Source of the DNA: Methylovulum sp.
Lineage (GTDB): Bacteria > Pseudomonadota > Gammaproteobacteria > Methylococcales > Methylomonadaceae
NCBI RefSeq assembly: GCF_028687615.1
Contig: NZ_JAQTZU010000013.1
Location: forward strand, 1-64,000
DNA length: 64,000 nucleotides
Reading direction: 5' to 3'
Part shown: piece after piece, positions 61,119 through 64,000 of the stretch
Layout of the letters: every line of letters starts with the position of its first letter
Numbering within the stretch: the stretch's first letter is position 1
Notes under the pieces: model-generated
Seen by the model: only the letters and a program-made list of their open reading frames with translations
Told to the model about the DNA's origin: nothing
Databases searched by the model: none
Program-made: the position numbers and the translations under genes

Positions 61119-61248
61119 AGTCCTGCAATCGGAATGATTTGTAAAAAGTCAAGCCTACCGATTTATTGGGTCGAATGCCCGTACTTCAAGGTGTACAGTT
61201 ATCGCAATATTTTATTGACAAATCTATTATCATTCCGATTGCAGGACT
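61119..61248. repeat. 20-bp perfect inverted repeat flanking 90 bases
   Basis: AGTCCTGCAATCGGAATGAT (61119-61138) and its exact complement at 61229-61248 bound a 90-base AT-rich core with no ORF. The whole looks like a miniature inverted-repeat element or an IS relic. It lies between the periplasmic binding protein and the toxin gene. Confidence 0.6.
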
Positions 61249-61310
61249 ACCGATCTAAAAACCTCAGTTTTCATCACCGCCGTACTTTTAAAACACGCAC
61301 TGAACATTTT

Positions 61311-61366
61311 GCGGTGCTGGATACCCATTGAAACGTTTGGAACGGGTGATAAACCCGCTCCAGCCT
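61311..61366 (-). repeat. dispersed repeat copy 3 (inverted)
   Basis: On the minus strand this reads GGCTGGAGCGGGTTTATCAC, then CCGTTCCAAACGTTTCAATGGG and CACCGCAAAATGTTCA, matching copies 1 and 2 near 1.6 and 4.0 kb. The hairpin is GGAACGGGT with AACCCGCTCC, one base off perfect. Confidence 0.6.
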
Positions 61367-61439
61367 AAATAAAAAGGGGGCTGACTGCTCCTTTTTTATT
61401 TGTGAAAATGTTTCCCATAGTCACCGCTAGGGTGTGGGC

Positions 61440-61868
61440 TTAATCGCGGGGAGTCGGCCTGATGCCTTTTTGACGAAGTTCAAGAATTTTGTCGGTGATT
61501 TGATTGAATAAGGCTGGTGGCAATAATCCATAGTCGTATTTGCCCATTGTGCCGGATATGGGGCGTAGATCATAGCCAGGCCATAGGAATTCATTGAAGT
61601 CGTCAAGGATCAGCCATGATTGTTCTCCGTCCAGTGCTAAATGTTGTTTGACTCTTGGCGGAATTTCAATAGCGACTGCCGGATCGCGTGGTGGCGTATG
61701 GGTAATGGGGGCGACGGTAACGGTTTGCTTGTCATTGGTATTTTTGATGGCGAGGATAATGGCACAGGGCCGGTTTTTTTGGCCTTCAATTTTTCCGGCG
61801 GCATATTCGTTCCTCCACAAATACGCATAAGAAATGACAAGTCCGCATTCCGGTTCTGGTAACGGCAT
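61440..61868 (-). CDS. PemK/MazF-like toxin
   Basis: The 142-residue protein has PemK/MazF features: KNRPCAIILAIKNTNDKQTV, then VTVAPITHTPP. Members of the family are mRNA-cutting toxins. ATG 61868 is chosen, 5 bases after the antitoxin stop; a TTG at 61877 would extend it by three codons. The long C-terminal part (WPGYDLRPISGTMGKYDYGL) is not typical of small MazF, so it belongs to a larger subgroup. Confidence 0.7.
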   Translation of the reverse strand: MPLPEPECGLVISYAYLWRNEYAAGKIEGQKNRPCAIILAIKNTNDKQTVTVAPITHTPPRDPAVAIEIPPRVKQHLALDGEQSWLILDDFNEFLWPGYDLRPISGTMGKYDYGLLPPALFNQITDKILELRQKGIRPTPRD

Positions 61869-61873
61869 ATTTC

Positions 61874-62128
61874 TCAATCCATCAGGGAGTTCAGGTGTTC
61901 ATGCTGCGGGGCCATTTGGGCATTGGTAAGAGCAGCAACTGTTGTTTCCGGCAGTTCGCTGACATGGTAGGCCCGCCTTGCTTGGGCATTGAGCAATTTA
62001 TATTCTTGTTCAGAAATAAAATATCCGCTGGTTCGTCCGTGGCTGGTGACGGCAATGACTTCCCGTTGCGCCCGTTCTTTATATTGTCCAAAATTTTTGA
62101 CAAATTCGGTTGCTGGAACTTCTAGCAT
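61874..62128 (-). CDS. Phd/YefM-type antitoxin
   Basis: The 84-residue protein starts MLEVPATEFVKNFGQYKERA, with the Phd/YefM dimer block TEFVKNFGQYK and the DNA-binding strand VIAVTSHGRTSGYFISEQEY. It would neutralise the downstream toxin and repress its own promoter. AGGAGG lies before the ATG. The pair is toxin-antitoxin in the order antitoxin-toxin, and the genes are separated by 5 bases. Confidence 0.85.
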   Translation of the reverse strand: MLEVPATEFVKNFGQYKERAQREVIAVTSHGRTSGYFISEQEYKLLNAQARRAYHVSELPETTVAALTNAQMAPQHEHLNSLMD

Positions 62129-62289
62129 ATAATCCTCCTGTTTAAATTGGGTATTATACAGAAAATACTTAAAATACGGAGTTCCATGAAATATCCCAAT
62201 AGGCTATTGCCGTAACTCTTAATGAACACAACTGCCTTTGGCTAGTCATATTGTGGTAATATTATCGGTCACTTTTTTATAATTTCGTT

Positions 62290-63297
62290 ATGACTGCTTC
62301 GCCACCTGCCGCACCATTATTTGACCGTTTCGGTAGGATAGTGGATTACCTGCGTATTTCCATCACTGACCGCTGTGATTTCCGTTGTGTGTACTGCATG
62401 GCGGAGGACATGGTGTTTCTGCCCCGTGCACAGATTTTGACGCTGGAAGAAATTTACACGTTGGCACAGGCGTTTACCGAGCTGGGGGTAAAGAAAATCA
62501 GGATTACCGGCGGCGAACCCTTGGTACGCAAAGGCGCGTTGGAGTTATTGCAAAACCTAGGTCGCCTGGAAGGGCTTGACGAGCTGGTTTTGACCACCAA
62601 CGGCTCGCAGCTTGACAGTATGGCGGAGGCTTTGAAAGCCGCTTGGGTCAAGCGCGTCAATATCAGCCTTGATACCCTGGATGCCGCGAAATTTAAAGCC
62701 ATCACCCGCACCGGTGATTTGCCGCAAGTCATCAAAGGCATAAAAGCGGCGGTATCGGCTGGATTTGAGCGCGTCAAAATCAATGCCGTGATACTCAAAG
62801 ACCGCAATCATCAAGAAGTGTGTGATTTGGTCGCTTTCGCCGTCGAAAATGGTGTGGACATCAGTTTTATCGAGGAAATGCCTTTAGGTGTGGTTGAGAA
62901 GCACAACCGTGCCGATGCGTATTATGCCAGTGACTCGATAAAAGCTGATTTGCGAAAACAGTTCGCACTGGTGGCAAGTGATGCCAGCACTGGCGGGCCA
63001 TCCAAATATTTTAATGTCGTTGGCACCCAAACCCGCGTCGGTTTTATTTCACCGCATAGTGCGAATTTTTGCAGCACTTGCAACCGTGTGCGGTTGACCG
63101 TGGATGGCCGTTTGCTGCTGTGTCTGGGCAATGAGCATTCGGTGGATTTAAAGCAAGTGTTGCGTAGTCACCCTGGTGATATGGCGGTGTTAAAACAGGC
63201 AATTATTGATGCCATGTTGATCAAACCCGAAAAACACGAATTTAATATCCACGAACAACCGGTCATATTGCGTTATATGAATATGACTGGCGGCTAA
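62290..63297 (+). CDS. moaA: GTP 3',8-cyclase
   Basis: The radical-SAM enzyme converts GTP to 3',8-cyclo-GTP, the first step of molybdenum cofactor synthesis. The 335-residue protein has the cluster motif C29-x3-C33-x2-C36 in SITDRCDFRCVYCMAED, and the C-terminal second cluster in FCSTCNRVRLT...LLLCLG. RITGGEPLVRKG also follows. ATG 62290 starts right after the divergent antitoxin gene's promoter region. No Moco riboswitch structure is apparent in the 160-base leader. Confidence 0.96.
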   Translation: MTASPPAAPLFDRFGRIVDYLRISITDRCDFRCVYCMAEDMVFLPRAQILTLEEIYTLAQAFTELGVKKIRITGGEPLVRKGALELLQNLGRLEGLDELVLTTNGSQLDSMAEALKAAWVKRVNISLDTLDAAKFKAITRTGDLPQVIKGIKAAVSAGFERVKINAVILKDRNHQEVCDLVAFAVENGVDISFIEEMPLGVVEKHNRADAYYASDSIKADLRKQFALVASDASTGGPSKYFNVVGTQTRVGFISPHSANFCSTCNRVRLTVDGRLLLCLGNEHSVDLKQVLRSHPGDMAVLKQAIIDAMLIKPEKHEFNIHEQPVILRYMNMTGG

Positions 63298-63309
63298 CAT
63301 AGCGTACAA

Positions 63310-63732
63310 TTGAAACGTTTTGTAATTTGGCGTAAAGCCTTCATAGTCTGGCTGCTGATGATTTTGGTGGAATCCATACACGGCAGCCTCCGCGAATTTG
63401 TCATTGCGCCGCTTATCGGCGAGTCCCTGGCGCGTCAACTGAGTTTTTTTACCGGCAGTTTTTTGATACTTACCCTCGCTAGCCTAACGGCTCCGTGGCT
63501 TAATGCCACAACCCGCCAGCATCAGTTGCAGGTTGGAGTGCTATGGATGGTGTTAATGTTCTTGTTTGAAGTTGGCTTGGGTTTGGCGCGTAGCTTCAGT
63601 TGGGAACGCATTAATTCCGAATACAATCCGGCCAAAGGCGGTTTCATGCTGATAGGCATGATCATTCTGCTATTGGCTCCAGTTATCGGCGCGTGGTTAC
63701 GTTCACGACGCTGGCATTTTACAAACCACTAA
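63310..63732 (+). CDS. hypothetical membrane protein
   Basis: The 140-residue protein has about four hydrophobic segments (near 9-25, 45-60, 75-95 and 115-130). It starts at TTG 63310, 12 bases after the moaA stop; the first ATG in frame at 63357 would remove the first helix. The polar stretch LREFVIAPLIGESLARQL occurs between the first two helices. I do not recognise a named family. No link to the cofactor pathway is evident. Confidence 0.6.
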   Translation: MKRFVIWRKAFIVWLLMILVESIHGSLREFVIAPLIGESLARQLSFFTGSFLILTLASLTAPWLNATTRQHQLQVGVLWMVLMFLFEVGLGLARSFSWERINSEYNPAKGGFMLIGMIILLLAPVIGAWLRSRRWHFTNH

Positions 63733-63811
63733 GTAAATCAATGGCTTTACCCGCAATTTATTGCCCATTACCGTCTGATTTATCCGCTGCACTTTATCTA
63801 ATTTTACCTAA

Positions 63812-64000
<189 letters not shown>

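Noticed and set aside
60922-61152. 76-codon minus-strand frame
   Set aside because: It spans repeat sequence (one arm of the 20-bp inverted repeat) and has no initiation signal.
62129-62289. molybdenum cofactor riboswitch upstream of moaA
   Set aside because: The 160-base leader is AT-rich and lacks an evident conserved multi-stem structure.

Overview
The window looks like chromosomal DNA of a gammaproteobacterium. Phosphoketolase with acetate kinase, a RegB/RegA redox two-component pair next to NnrS, and a DUF455-family ferritin-like protein fit a methanotroph of the Methylococcales. That placement is an inference from gene content: no methane monooxygenase gene, rRNA or tRNA is visible. 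Most of the window is ordinary core and accessory chromosome, but it carries many decayed genes and small palindromic repeats.

Layout. 1-4.3 kb: a kelch-repeat gene broken by a stop codon, a deletion derivative of a REP-type (Y1) transposase element, and a large right-handed beta-helix surface protein flanked by two copies of a dispersed repeat. 4.3-7.5 kb: argG, a membrane protein of unknown function, a cytochrome c and a glycine-zipper protein. 7.5-11.2 kb: ackA-xfp, the acetyl-phosphate/acetate branch. 11.5-19.7 kb: a small membrane protein, Sua5/TsaC, a nitrilase with a GNAT enzyme, a QEGLA/HExxxH metalloprotease-like protein, then the gcvR-bcp-unknown-PhoH gene group. 19.8-28.9 kb: an acidic membrane protein coupled to a cytosolic 5'-nucleotidase, AIM24, an AEC transporter, rhodanese, pyrF, a TauE/SafE protein, a short sigma-54 activator, a HicB/HicA pair whose toxin gene is frameshifted, and rsmD. 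28.8-32.5 kb: two M16-type peptidase subunits (one with HxxEH, one without), with a DnaJ/DUF1566 fusion gene between them.

32.9-42.5 kb is a signalling locus. A TonB-dependent receptor, a YfiR-like periplasmic protein, a hybrid histidine kinase (HAMP-HisKA-HATPase-REC-REC-HPt) and a REC-PAS-GGDEF-EAL protein form a tight operon. It is flanked on the left by a decayed TonB receptor and on the right by a decayed REC/EAL gene. The layout suggests an outer-membrane ligand sensed through YfiR and the kinase, ending in c-di-GMP hydrolysis.

42.6-50.6 kb holds a COG2509 flavoprotein, then a five-gene operon DUF455-nnrS-regB-regA-rlmA, a VanZ-like protein, and a divergent HxlR regulator/MAPEG pair.

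50.6-58.5 kb is the least familiar part: one strand encodes a TPR-like protein, a DRE-TIM aldolase fused to a MptE/MAF-like domain, a CMP-sugar-type cytidylyltransferase, a giant protein joining two SGNH-like modules, a GWA-type beta domain and a GT61 glycosyltransferase, and a second stand-alone double SGNH-like protein. I read this as a glycan or glycoprotein decoration cluster with an unusual keto-sugar; this is the best candidate for an undescribed system here.

58.5-64 kb: a molbindin, a large periplasmic PstS-like binding protein, palindromic repeats, a Phd/PemK toxin-antitoxin pair, moaA, a small membrane protein, and the start of a DEAD-box helicase cut by the window edge.
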